Shown here: in pieces, positions 30,636 to 41,953 of the stretch
Numbering within the stretch: the first letter of the stretch is position 1
Layout of the letters: the number at the start of each line of letters is the position of its first letter
Source: Anolis sagrei
Taxonomy: Eukaryota > Chordata > Lepidosauria > Squamata > Anolidae
NCBI RefSeq assembly: GCF_037176765.1
Contig: NC_090021.1
Location: forward strand, 61,509,453 to 61,573,452
Reading direction: 5' to 3'
Length of the DNA: 64,000 nt
Program-made: the position numbers and the translations under genes
Notes under the pieces: generated by a model
What the model saw: the letters and a program-made list of their open reading frames with translations, nothing else
The model's database searches: none
Told to the model about the DNA's origin: nothing

Positions 30636-32761
30636 GTGTACTTTTTTGTATATGTGTATGTAAAACGTAGATTACTTAACTATTCAATGATGAATAACTT
30701 GTCACCACTGCAGTGTGCAGGTGACTTATGTAGCTCTCGTATATGGATGTTTGCCAGGCAGGTGAACAGAGGCTTACTGAATGAGGCAGTTCTGGCATTT
30801 TTCCCAGTGACCTGAAAAAGTGGGTGAATATTTTCCAATTTTTTAAAGACACTTTTCTAGAAGAATGTCAAACAAACCACAGTTTAAGGAGGAAAAACTC
30901 AAATTACATTTTGTTTTAATTTATAGGTTAAGCTTTCTTATCAAATAGATGAAGTTTTATATGTTATTTTCCATCAATAGCTTCTGTTGTCATAAAACAT
31001 TCAATTTAATTTCTTTGTTACATTTATACTTGTACAATGTTCCTTCGGTTCTTTATTCGCCTGTCTTATGACATGCACATACAGTAAATGAGTGTTCAGC
31101 AATGGCCTATTTGAGTAGGATTGCTCTTGTTCCCGGTTACATATAGCTTTGCATGCAGGAGCTGTTCTCCAGGTAGTTATTACTTGTGTGAACAATGGGA
31201 AAACCATTGTTTTACTTAGAGATTTAAGCTGAAGTTTTTATTCGATAAAATTATTTCAAAGTCATTTTCTGCCATTTTATTCAGAGATTGTTACTCATTA
31301 AGAAATAGAAAAATGATGGGGGTTTTTCTTGCTGTTCTGCTAATATGTGAAGGAGAACTTTTATTTGTGATGTTCATTAGAGAATCAGAAGTGACAGTTA
31401 ATCTAAACTGTAGGCATGGTCCATATTCCAAGGAATATTACAGCCTGCCAAGATAAATGTTTTGCGGTTAAATTATCACGGTTTGGAAAAATTATTATCA
31501 AACGAATGCTGGTAATAGAAAACTTATCTTGAATATATCATGAGCTAAGGTTGGGCAACACCCTTATGAGAATCAACCAAAATGTTGCAAAATATAATGC
31601 GCAAGTACATAGGATTCTTAATCAGGCTGGTTGTGAAGTGAAGAAGCAAGAGGGGAGAAAGAAATCTGGGTTGCTATTGTAGCAACATAACTTGTGTTTA
31701 GTCTCAATTTTAGGAGCTTATCAATGTTGGTTTTGTATACATTGGACTGCTAAGGCCAAGAAGTACAGGATCAAATGGTGTTCCATCTCTGACTGTATTA
31801 AATGCAGCAATAACCTGAATTAGTCTCCAGCCTTAAACCAAACACATGGTTTCCTCAATCCCAATTACAGATCCAAGAACTGAAGAAATATAAGTAACAT
31901 ATTGACTCAACTCAGAGGCCTTTTTGTCCAGTGTTGTTCCATGTGACTGCCAGATATCTATGAGAAGGCCACAAACAATACAAGTAAAAATTAAAAATAA
32001 CGTTAAACAATTGCAGTTTGTGTATTAACAAAACTTTGAATTAATTTTGGGGGATTGGTCTTTTAAAGTTATTAAAAGTTGAATTAAGTAATTTAGACAT
32101 TGGAAAGTACAGACAAGCACTAGGCTTGAGAAAGTAGCAGTTCTCAGGACTCAGCTGCATTATGAGAGGAATGGGATGAGGTAGATGGAATCTCAGAACG
32201 GGATGGGATTTTTAAAGGGGGGGGGAAGAAAGATGGAGTGGTGACAACAACAAAAGAAGGTCATGAACAGTGGCAAGGGGGTTGGGGAGAATATATGCAG
32301 GTGCTGATTATCTGAGTGTCCCACTCCATGTGGCTGCAAATGTAGGTGATAGCCCAGTACAGTGTCCCCTTACCCCAGGTGGGTTCCCTAACAAATATGT
32401 GGGCACTGACATGACAGTTGCCTCCTCTGTTCCCCTGATGGGGAGATACTGATAGATTAGCTAGTTAAGGGACTTGCAGGAAAAATAGGCCGGTAAAGTG
32501 CCTTAGAGGCAGAAAGCTTGCAGACCTTCAACTTATGATGGTCATGGTTGGCACTGAAGGTGTTAGCAGAGAAGAATGAGTAAGAAAACAATGAGAAGGG
32601 CATTCAGCTAATAACTCTGAAAGAGAGCCAAGACAGAAATAATGCTGAGGATGAGCACTTAACTGGGAGGTCAAGATAGAGGAAGCAAGCACTTATGTTC
32701 ATATTACTTGCAAGAGGAAAGGCGTGATTGTGCTGATTCTCTGCTAATTCTCGGGAGGAAT
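30636..32761. other. Intron 1, nothing recognised
   Basis: Unique-looking AT-rich DNA up to the sharp GC increase at about 32.75 kb where the long LINE begins. Confidence 0.45.
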
Positions 32762-32896
32762 CCTGAGCCCCCCCCTCGCCCACCATCCGCAAATCGAGGG
32801 GTGAGAGGAAGCTCAAGCACCGGACCCCCGACAGAGGGGAGGTGAGCTGAAAGAACCACAGAGAGCCGGAAAAAACGGAGAGGGAGAAGACACACC

Positions 32897-32907
32897 CGCC
32901 GCCATCT
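32897..32907 (+). promoter_or_regulatory. YY1-like site near the LINE 5' end
   Basis: CCGCCGCCATCTT-type motif about 130 bp into the element. YY1 sites near the 5' end set the transcription start in human L1; a similar role here is an inference from position. Confidence 0.4.
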
Positions 32908-33161
32908 TATCCCGGCCTACCTGCGGCCTGCTCGGCGCTCAGCGCTGCGGCTTCACTTTCATCGCCGGCGCCGCCTGGATCCTGGGCCTGGCGGACAAAC
33001 CGCCGCTGTCGCCGCCGCCGCTGGCCCCATCTCCATCTCTGCCGCTGTCGGGGCGACCGTTGCTGGAGCAGCTGGACCGCTGCCATTTTCCGGGGGCGCC
33101 GCTGCCGCCGGCCGCCGAGGGGCCGAGGCGCCGCAGGACTGCTGCCGCCGCCAGGTCGCCG

Positions 33162-33500
33162 CCGAGGGGGAAGGCTGAACGCGGCGGAACGCCGCCGCCG
33201 AACTGCTCCATCGCCACCCCACCGTCGACAACCGAGGGGAGAGGCTGAACGCGGCGGAACGCCGCCGCTGAACTGTTCCATCGCCACCCCACCGCCAGCA
33301 GCCGAGGGGAGAGGCCGGGCGCAGCCTAGCCCAGCCGGATCACGCCGCCGCCGGCAGCCGAGGGGAGAGGCCGGGCGCAGCCGGATCACGCCGCCGCCGC
33401 CGTCGGCAGTCGAGGGGAAAGGCCGGGCGCTGCCTGGCCCAGCCGGATTACGCCGCCGCCGCCGCCGAACCACCGCCTCTGCAGGCGGCTGAGGGAAGAG
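33162..33500 (+). repeat. GC-rich tandem repeats in the LINE leader
   Basis: CCGAGGGGAGAGG or a close variant recurs at 33162, 33232, 33302, 33358, 33410 and 33486, defining units of 52-76 bp. The first two full units (70 bp) share CTGAACGCGGCGGAACGCCG and TCCATCGCCACCCCACCG. Later units share GAGAGGCCGGGCGCAGCC and CCGGATCACGCCGCCGCC. The position in the 5' UTR suggests promoter monomers comparable to those of rodent L1, but function is untested. Confidence 0.8.
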
Positions 33501-34107
33501 GCCTGGTGCTGCTTGCTGCAGGGGGAGAACCCGAACGTGACCGCCGCCGCCGGGCTGCTGTACCGACACATCGCCGGTCGCTGGGTGGGGAGGCCGGGCA
33601 CTCCCCGGCCTCCACAGCCGCTACTGGCAAGACAGTGCAGGCGCCGAGCCGCAGCTGGGTCGGGAGGCCGTTCCCCACCATCAGGCGAGTCCATCCTGCC
33701 GATTTAGAGGCCTGGATCCTGGAGGAGCCGTCCGGTGAGGTCATCGTGGCCGGACGAGTTCGCCCCTACCTGCCAGCTTGAGGCGAGCTTGCCATCCTTG
33801 ACCAACATGTGTGCCTGGCCTCTTTGCTGACAGGCCTCATTGAGACTCCTAAAGGGGCCTGTCTATTGTATAGAACCACCCTTGTGTAGACCGGCTTTCT
33901 CGCTGAGCAAGAGTGTTAACTGTCTATCTGCGCTGCCCCACCCCCGAGTTACCAACTCCGGAAGCCCATCCGCTGGCTTACAACCCGTCTAGATACTCTG
34001 GGGTCATGGCAATATTTAATTAAATACCATCACTACCATCCATAATAGGAGTTGTATAATTCCAACCAGTCCATTCCGGACAACCAGTGTTGTCATTTGC
34101 CATCTGA

Positions 34108-34370
34108 AATAGGATAGAGCACTTAGGCGCCTGCCTCGATTGTCAGATTGCACCAGCACTTACGCCCCTTCCCCCGACCCTCTATGCCGCACTTTATTAT
34201 CATTAGTTAGAGCACTTTAGACCAGCACTTTACTGAGATCTGCACTTTATTAATTGCGCCTTTAGACCTTGCACTTTATTAATATGCCTCTATGAATGTG
34301 TGCTGCTGCTAGCTAATTACGATCATCACGTTACTGACGAACTGCTCTCAATTCTAAGCACTTTATGAAC
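34108..34370 (+). repeat. Reiterated GCACTTTA motif in the LINE leader
   Basis: GCACTTTA or GCACTTA occurs about eight times in 260 bp, with neighbours such as TTAATTGCGCC and TTAATATGCC. The spacing is irregular, so this is a short interspersed motif rather than a strict tandem repeat. Confidence 0.7.
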
Positions 34371-34679
34371 TATCCCATTGTAGCAGTCGGAACATCAATT
34401 ACCATCAATTACCATCTGTATTGCTGCTACCCATGTGGTCCTCTGCCCCTATTTGTGTACTGTTCCTGTTGCTTTTTTGTAGCGGAGGGGGCAGAAGAGG
34501 TGGTGTGCTGGAGCCTATGAGTGATGATGTGGTGGGGAGGGGGGAGGAGAGGGAGAAGGGATGCTGGCAAGAACCCATAAGCCTAACAACAAGTGTAGAA
34601 CAAAAGGATCGTATGGCTTGGAACTGCGGCATGGAGGGGGGGGAGGTGTTCCACTAGCCGTGGGGCCCCCATAGAGGTC

Positions 34680-37637
34680 GTGGTGGGAAGGAGGAGATGC
34701 GGGAGACGGAGACCTCGAATTCGGCTTAATTTGGACCGCTTACCCAAATTAACTATTCCCAATCGGTCTCCGAAGGTAAATTGGTGTAACCAGGTGAGCG
34801 GGCCCTCTGGCTTGAAGGTGGTGTTGTTGAACGCCAGGTCTGTCAACGGAAAGACATCTTGGATCCAGGATTTAATCCTGGAGGAGCGGGCAGATCTGGC
34901 GTGCATCACGGAGACCTGGTTGGATGAAGCGGGGGGCGTAAACCTCTCCCAGCTTTGTCCTCCAGGCTTCTCCGTGCAACACCAACCAAGAGCCGGAGGA
35001 CGGGGAGGCGGTGTCGCAGTGGTCTATAGAGATTCCATCCATCTAACCAGGAGCCCCATCCCGCAGACCACAAATTTTGAATGCGTCCACCTGAGGGTGG
35101 GTGACCGGGACAGAATAGGGATTCTGCTAGTGTACCGTCCACCTCGCTGCACTACAGTCTCCCTACCTGAGCTAGCGGGGGTGGTCTCGAGCCTGGCGGT
35201 GGAGTCCCAACGGCTCCTTGTGCTGGGGGACTTCAACATCCACGCCGAGGCAACCCTCACAGGTGCGGCTCAGGACTTCATGTCCGCCATGGCAACCATG
35301 GGGCTGTCCCAACGAATAACTGGCCCCACCCACTGTGCTGGACACACATTGGACTTGGTATTCTGTCAGGGATGGGAGCAAGGTGGCGGTGTGGAGGAGT
35401 TGTCTAGGTCTCCGTTGCCATGGTCCGACCACTTCCTGATTAGATTTAGACTCACTGCGCCCCCTAACCTCCGCAAGGGTGGAGGACCCATTAGGATGGT
35501 CCGCCCCAGGAGGCTAATGGATCCGAGTGGATTCCTGACGGCTCTTGGGGAGTTTCCCGCCGCCGCGGTAGGTGATCATGTCGAGGCCTTGGTCGCTCTC
35601 TGGAATGGGGAGATGACCAGGGCTATTGACAAGATCGCTCCGGAACGTCCCCTCTCGAGTAACCGAGCTAAACCAGCCCCTTGGTTTACTGAGGAGCTGG
35701 CAGCGATGAAGCGAAAGAAGAGGGTTCTAGAGAGCGTGTGGCGCTCAGACCCAAGCGAGTCAAACCGAACACGGTTTGTGTCCTTTTTAAGGGCATATGC
35801 CGCGGCAATAAAAGCAGCAAAGAAAACTTTCTTTGCGGCCACTATTGCGTCTGCAAAAAACCGTCCGGCGGAGTTGTTTCGGGTTGTCAGAGGTCTTTTA
35901 ACTCCCCCAACTTCAGGTGGGAGCCCTGACAACTCGGCAGCACGCTGTGAAGCATTTGCTCGGTTCTTTGCAGACAAAGTCGCTTTGATCCGCGCTGGGC
36001 TGGACGCCACATTAGATGCAGTCTCTGTGAATGTGACACAAGCACCTGCTTGTCCGATTTTGTTGGATTCTTTTCAGTTTGTGAAACCCGAGGATGTGGA
36101 CAAGATACTTGGAGGAATGAGACCCACCACGTCCATCCTAGACCCCTGCCCATCCTGGCTTCTGAAAGAGGCCAGAGGGGGATTGGCCGAGTGGGTAACG
36201 GTGGTGGTTAATGCCTCCCTTCGGGAAGGCAAGATTCCAGCGAGCCTAAAACAGGCTGTTGTAAAGCCGCTGTTGAAGAAACCATCACTCGACCCCACTA
36301 AATTGGACAACTTTCGGCCTGTTTCCAATCTTCCCTTCTTGGGCAAAGTCATGGAAAGCGTGGTGGCCTCACAACTCCAGGTATTCTTGAGAGACACGGA
36401 TATTCTGGATCCGGCACAGTCTGGTTTCAGACCGGGACATGGTACCGAGACGGTCTTGGTCGCCTTAGTGGATGATCTGCGCCGGGAGCTAGACAGGGGG
36501 AGTGTGTCCCTGTTGGTGCTCCTGGACCTCTCAGCGGCCTTCGATACCGTCGACCACGGTATTCTTCTGGGGCGCCTTGCAGAGATGGGTCTTGGGGGCA
36601 CTGCTTTGCAGTGGCTCCGGTCATTTCTGGAGGGTCGTACTCAGAAGGTGTTGCTGGGGGACTCCTGTTCAGCGCCACAGCCGTTGATCTGTGGCGTTCC
36701 TCAGGGTTCCATCTTGTCCCCCTTGCTGTTTAACATCTACATGAAGCCGCTGGGTGAGATCATCCGGAGTTTCGGGGTGCGGTGTCACCTGTACGCAGAT
36801 GATGTCCAACTCTGTCACTCCTTCCCACCTGCTACTAAGGAGGCCGTCGAAGTCCTGAACCGGTGCCTGGCCGCTGTAACGGTCTGGATGAGGGCGAACA
36901 AACTGAAATTAAATCCAGACAAGACAGAGGTACTCCTGGTCAGTCGCAAGGCCGAACAGGGTATAGGGTTACAGCCTGTGCTGGACGGGGTCGCACTCCC
37001 CTTGAAGGCGCAGGTTCGCAGCTTGGGTGTGACCCTGGACTCATCGCTGAGCCTGGAGCCTCAGGTTTCAGCGGTGACCAGGGGAGCATTTGCACAGCTT
37101 AGGGTCGTGCGCCAGCTGCGCCCGTATCTTGGGAAGTCTGACTTGGCCACGGTGGTACACGCTTTGGTCACATCCCGCCTCGACTACTGCAACGCTCTCT
37201 ACGTGGGGCTGCCCTTGAAGACGGCCCGGAAGCTACAGCTAGTCCAACGCGCGGCAGCCATGGTGTTAACGGGAGCAGGACGCAGAGAGCATACAACGCC
37301 CCTGCTGTCCCAGCTCCACTGGCTGCCGATTCGCTACCGGGCCCAATTTAAGGTGCTGGTATTAGCCTACAAAGCCCTAAACGGTTCCGGCCCAAAATAC
37401 CTTGCAGACCGCATCTCGGCCTACGAGCCCACGAGGGCCTTGAGATCATCCGGGGAGGCCCTTCTCTCGGTCCCGCCTGCCTCACTGGCACGTCTGGCGG
37501 GGACGAGAGAGAGGGCCTTCTCGGTGGTGGCCCCCCGGCTGTGGAACACCCTCCCTGTTGAAGTTAGACAGGCGCCCTCCTTGCTGGCCTTTCGGAGAGG
37601 CCTGAAAACATGGCTCTTCGAGCAGGCCTTCAACTGA
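34680..37637 (+). CDS. LINE endonuclease-reverse transcriptase polyprotein (ORF2-like)
   Basis: 985 codons without interruption. The N-terminal apurinic-like endonuclease domain shows LLNARSVNGK, ITETWLD (catalytic Glu at residue 78), LGDFNIH (Asp 184) and WSDHF (Asp 250, His 251). The reverse transcriptase shows DNFRPVSNLPFLGKVME, QSGFRPGHGTETVL, LLDLSAAFDTVDH (Asp 616), GVPQGSILSPLLFNIY and LYADDVQL (YADD 705-708), then LNPDKTEVLLV. The C-terminal part ends HWLPIRYRAQFKVLVLAYKA and LPVEVRQAPSLLAFRRG. The frame is open from 34599, but its first codon here is GTG and no ATG occurs in frame before residue 200. An ATG at 34631 is out of frame by one base, with a G8 run in between; a G7 run would join them. 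The residues needed for catalysis are present. Confidence 0.93.
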   Translation: MVGRRRCGRRRPRIRLNLDRLPKLTIPNRSPKVNWCNQVSGPSGLKVVLLNARSVNGKTSWIQDLILEERADLACITETWLDEAGGVNLSQLCPPGFSVQHQPRAGGRGGGVAVVYRDSIHLTRSPIPQTTNFECVHLRVGDRDRIGILLVYRPPRCTTVSLPELAGVVSSLAVESQRLLVLGDFNIHAEATLTGAAQDFMSAMATMGLSQRITGPTHCAGHTLDLVFCQGWEQGGGVEELSRSPLPWSDHFLIRFRLTAPPNLRKGGGPIRMVRPRRLMDPSGFLTALGEFPAAAVGDHVEALVALWNGEMTRAIDKIAPERPLSSNRAKPAPWFTEELAAMKRKKRVLESVWRSDPSESNRTRFVSFLRAYAAAIKAAKKTFFAATIASAKNRPAELFRVVRGLLTPPTSGGSPDNSAARCEAFARFFADKVALIRAGLDATLDAVSVNVTQAPACPILLDSFQFVKPEDVDKILGGMRPTTSILDPCPSWLLKEARGGLAEWVTVVVNASLREGKIPASLKQAVVKPLLKKPSLDPTKLDNFRPVSNLPFLGKVMESVVASQLQVFLRDTDILDPAQSGFRPGHGTETVLVALVDDLRRELDRGSVSLLVLLDLSAAFDTVDHGILLGRLAEMGLGGTALQWLRSFLEGRTQKVLLGDSCSAPQPLICGVPQGSILSPLLFNIYMKPLGEIIRSFGVRCHLYADDVQLCHSFPPATKEAVEVLNRCLAAVTVWMRANKLKLNPDKTEVLLVSRKAEQGIGLQPVLDGVALPLKAQVRSLGVTLDSSLSLEPQVSAVTRGAFAQLRVVRQLRPYLGKSDLATVVHALVTSRLDYCNALYVGLPLKTARKLQLVQRAAAMVLTGAGRREHTTPLLSQLHWLPIRYRAQFKVLVLAYKALNGSGPKYLADRISAYEPTRALRSSGEALLSVPPASLARLAGTRERAFSVVAPRLWNTLPVEVRQAPSLLAFRRGLKTWLFEQAFN

Positions 37638-37868
37638 GAGTATCTTGAACGACACTGGAATGGACTAGGATTATGAAATTGGCTATGACCCCAGGACTCG
37701 ACGAAGCGGATTTTTAGTATAAGTATATGTAATGTTGTACTGTCTGGTATGTATTGTCTAGATTTATTGTATTCTGTCCTTTTTGTTGCTGTTCACCGCC
37801 CCGAGTCGCCCCCGGGCTGAGAGGGGCGGTCAATAAATGCAATAAATAAATAAATAAATAAATAATAA
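37638..37868 (+). other. 3' UTR and tail of the LINE
   Basis: From the stop codon to the (AATA)n tail (about 37840-37868). TTCACCGCCCCGAGTCGCCC with GGGCTGAGAGGGGCGG forms a strong potential stem-loop just before the tail, the kind of 3' structure recognised by the reverse transcriptase in stringent LINEs. Truncated copies of this end are scattered in the window (4568, 19803). Confidence 0.8.
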
Positions 37869-37875
37869 CCTGAGC

Positions 37876-40800
37876 TTCTATCCAACCAAATCTGTGATTC
37901 CTCCTTAATGTTGTGTATTTAACAAGCTAGAATTTGCCCCCTCCTCTTTGGCTTAACATTTAGCATTATGAAGAGAAATGGAAGATGCAAAATACTGTTC
38001 ACATTTGTATGTCATTTAAATGATTCTGTTTCTCTCCACTTGGACTTTAGAATCTTTCTTATGGATCAGTATGGCTTCATTTCTTTTTTTCATGGCTTGA
38101 AATTTGAATCCAGAATTACCACATTCTTGTTTGAAGTAAATGTTTAAAGCCAAATTTGAGGAACCTTTATATGCCGAAATACTTGTATTTGTGTAGAACT
38201 TTGTTCTAGCAAAAGCGTTCTTTTGCAAATAACAAATACCATTTTAATACACATTTGGTTTTGAATATAAAAAACAGTTGCAATTTTTGTCATTGCTGTT
38301 TTGGAAATTGCATAAAACTAGTTCCTGTTAATAGATACCATTTATATTTCATGCTTGTTGGCTGTTTGCCATAGTGTGGTTTTAAGGAGCTTTCAACTAC
38401 CCTACTTTAAATTGGCAAACTGCTAATTTAACACACAGTGAGAGTTTGGGCTGTATGGTTAATGAGGCCACTATTTCAATTTGGTCTAATTAAGTAACTT
38501 GCAGGCAAGAGTTAAACCTTTGTCACACATGGTAAAAAGCATGTTGTATAAGAAGTTACTGTGTCCAGAGTGATTGCTAATAAGAACTACTATATTAGCA
38601 CAGAGCTTAAAATTCTTCATGGCCTCAACAAAAAATTAGTTGCTCATGGCCTCCCTTCCCTGTTGATATTGTGTTTAAATAATTTTTCCAATGAGTTGGC
38701 AACTGGTTTGAGGGGCAGCTGCTAGTGTTATATATGTAGTCTGGTGGTTAATTATGTTTTTAAAAGAAGCTTTAATTACTAAATGTTTTCTTCAGTTCCG
38801 TTAGTAAAACATCTGGCATTCTTCTGATGTGTTCTCTAGGTGACAGCTGAATGACAAAATAATTGTTTTAAGAAACACTATAATAACCTGCTGTGATAAG
38901 AACTGTGTTTAATATTGAATAGATTGTTTAAATAGAAGTTTTGCTTCAAGACAAGTTATTAATTAAAGCACCTTGTATTCCTATTAGAAATATTTAAAGA
39001 TAGCCAAAGGCATGCTGCTTATACAATTTTATTTCTGTGTGTTCCATCCCGAGATTTGTTTACTGCTCCTGCACAATAATCTTAGGCAGTGTTATTGTAT
39101 ATTCTTTTTCCAGTTTGTAACTTTGGAATGAAGGACATAACTGCATTGCCTACTTCTAAAATACCCTTTAGGCTCCATTCTGTGTTTTGAGTCTGTTTTC
39201 CCAAGAGACTTTGGAGGAGCATATGAGTCTCCCCGAAGGTGCTGGGAGGGATGCAATTTCTTGTTCAGTGCAATCTATTGCTTCCTCTCCTGGGAGAGGC
39301 AATGAACACATCCTGCTTCCCTCCTGTGGGACTTCAAAATCATGCAAGCGACAATTTCTCAGCTACAAAATCATGTAGCTGAGATGTGAACTGCCTGGAG
39401 ATGTGACGGACTTTTCTTCATCTCCCTATTTTTTTCAAATGTTTTCCCCTATAAATAAAAAGAAAAGTGTAGAAAAATAAATAAATTATAGAATATCTAG
39501 AGTAATGAAAAAATATTTAGGACAAGGTATTTTTTATCTTTATTCCCCTAAATATTTCTAAAAGCCCTATCACAGGAAGGTGTAATATTTGACAGTACAG
39601 TTTCTAATAACTGCAATTCCTGGTCTTGGTAGCCTTTCTCATTTCACAGCAATGGATGCTTTCTGTTTGCTTGGCATTGTGGAAGACTGACAAAGATAAA
39701 AATACAGATATATCTCTGTTAACAGAGGTTCTGTCAAAGAAGATCTTTTTCTTTAGAACTTCTTATCTTTGCCCAGTTCCCATCTTTTCCTTTTTATGCT
39801 GTCTTGCTGGAAGTTTTTTTAACAGCATTGGTGTCTTTTAATCATGGTTTTATGGTGTCTTAATGAATGGTTTTTGTTATGTTGTTGTTTTAACTATGCC
39901 TTGGATCTATCCGGAGAAAGGCGGCATAGAAATTCCTGAAGTAAAACAAATAAATGAATATTGGGAGAATGGTGAAGAAGGACTGAAAGAACATAGATGT
40001 TTTACGGTTAGGTTATAGCAGTGCATCTGCAGTAAACAATGCATCAAAAAAGCTTGAAGTAAAAAGAATGGGATCACTCTAACTAGCCCTACCAAGGAAG
40101 ATATTAATGATAACAATTTCAGCCAGCTGTATTCTTAATGTTTGTGTTACTATAAGAGAAACCTGAGAAGTTTTTTTTTTGAAGAGCTTTCAGTTTGATA
40201 GACTGCCAGTTAGTCAATCCTGGCTAAAAACAACTGAATAAAAATAAGAGTTGGCACAGGCTTCTTGAATATGGCAGTCTTGATGTCCATCTATGCCAGA
40301 GTTTTTTACATGGTTTACTGGGCAGAGCTTTTAAAAGAATGTTGCTAAATGTAGGCCTAAGCAGTGCAGCTAGAGAATTAGCTGGCACTTCTGCAGGGTT
40401 CACTACCTTTTCTTTATTGACGGGGAACTTAACTCAAACTTGGATTTGTATAAGTGATGAATAATGGACTTGGGAAAGACTTTTGAGCAACTTTGCCAAA
40501 AGTTTGTAACGGCCAAGTTAGGAGGCATAGTATAAAAAAGAAATGCCGAAGTTACTGGATTTCCAAATCGTAGAGAGTTGATTTATGTTGAATACTGAGA
40601 ACTATAGTTGTTGTATTCTTTACGGTTGGGAGGACTTATCTGTTCATGGCCTAGATCACTCACGACACAGATTTTTCCCTTTCTCTAACTCTGTTTTGGA
40701 AGCTATTTAGCTGAAGAGATGTTCTGCCTATATTCTTTTTCTTTTTTAAAAAAAACCCAGATATTATTGATCTAATTTTTAGCACCCAGTTATTAGATGT

Positions 40801-41093
40801 ATTTTGTCTCAATGAGCTAGTATCCCATCAAGAGGCAGTTTTGCAGACAGAACAAGCAGTGTGTAGGTCCAGCGTCATCCCTTCTTCCTGCATCCCTTGA
40901 GAGAAAGAAGGTAGAACAGTGTGTGAGGGGTTGACGATTCTCATTCTCCAACACTCCCTTTCTAGATTCTCTGCTACTCTTTTCTTATCCACAATGTATT
41001 TTGTTTATATCATTCTCTTTTCCAAATATGGGACCTGGAGTGACTCAGAATATACATTAAAACAAAATACAGTTCAAGGCAATCATAATACAG
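37876..41093. other. Intron 1, nothing firmly recognised
   Basis: AT-rich DNA. A short segment at about 39870-39955 (CTATGCCTTGGATCTATCCG, GAGAAAGGCGGCATAGAAAT, AAATAAATGAATA) resembles a decayed LINE/SINE tail. No exon-like frames. Confidence 0.4.
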
Positions 41094-41175
41094 ACAGAGC
41101 CCTCCTTATCTGAAATGCCTGGTATAAGTTTTCCATGTTTTAGATTTTGGAATACAAGAAGCATCGTACACACTG
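41094..41175 (+). repeat. Possible mariner/Tigger-type MITE left end
   Basis: GAGCCCTCCTTATCTGAAAT, GCCTGG, then TTTTAGATTTTGGAATA resembles MITEs that begin with TTGAGCCCTCCTTATCCGAA. A similar phrase, GGTTGAGTATCCCTGATCCA, is at about 60303. No matching right end was found. Confidence 0.35.
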
Positions 41176-41953
41176 TATTTGTGAGATTAGAAAGAGGCTG
41201 AAGATGTGTGGATTTGCACTGACCACTATGCATAGATTCCTGCCATTTTACAGATTTACAGTCTTTCTAGTGCCTCATGCAACCTTGCCAAAAGTTTTTG
41301 AACAAATGACATGTGAAGCTGAAGGAAGACTGAAAAATGGCAGTGATCAAAGCATAGTTTTTGATCACATAGCACAAAATCATGACTCCTGCCATTTCCT
41401 ATGCTCTCACGTCTCTGCAACTTCACATTTTTCTGCAGTCTCTTGTCTTGTTCATTCCGTACTTCTGATGTATTTATGAGATGAGAGAGAAACTGAGCAT
41501 GGGAGAAACTGAACGAAGCCAGAGTAGCTGTTACTATACAAGGTCTCAATGAGCCTTGCAGCTGCCCACTTCCACTTTGTAAAGAAACAAGCAGGCGTGC
41601 TGCCAGTGCTGCTTCAATGGTGAAAACAAGTGGCTAGCAGGAAAACATTTAAGATTGTCAAGGATATTGGATATTTGGGCAAGGGCAACTTGACCGGTAA
41701 TAAAACAATACCAACAACAAAATATCCTGTTAGACATTAGATTACACTAATAAACGCATCAACTGTGATAAATGTGTAACATTGTCCATTAAAATATTCC
41801 TTTTCATCAACCATTTATTAAACAAAATCCCGTATAAATGAAAAATGCCTTTGCTGCCATTGGAGGAAAGCTGAGAAATGTCCAATATAGCCTCATGTGG
41901 GAGGGATCTTCTCACTTTGGGAATAGTCATCAGGGTGGCCCTTTCATGTGTCC

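Larger units (their letters stand above)
32769..37868 (+). mobile_element. Apparently full-length L2/CR1-group LINE
   Basis: A plus-strand non-LTR element of about 5.1 kb: GC-rich leader with tandem repeats (32.77-33.78 kb), an AT-richer stretch (33.8-34.6 kb), one long frame (34680-37637), and a short 3' UTR ending GGGCTGAGAGGGGCGGTCAA, then TAAATGC and (AATA)n. CCTGAGC occurs immediately before (32762-32768) and after (37869-37875), a possible 7-bp target duplication that would make the copy full length. A second, upstream frame typical of two-ORF LINEs was not found. C-terminal motifs and the tail are most like the L2 group. The uninterrupted frame points to a young insertion. Confidence 0.85.

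Noticed and set aside
32907-33569. 220-codon minus-strand frame in GC-rich DNA
   Set aside because: It is antisense to the LINE leader and made of CCG/CGG-rich tandem units; Arg/Gly/Pro/Ala-rich with no domain.
32700-33780. CpG-island promoter of a second host gene
   Set aside because: The GC-rich block is continuous with the LINE leader and begins next to a possible target duplication, so the retrotransposon explains it better.
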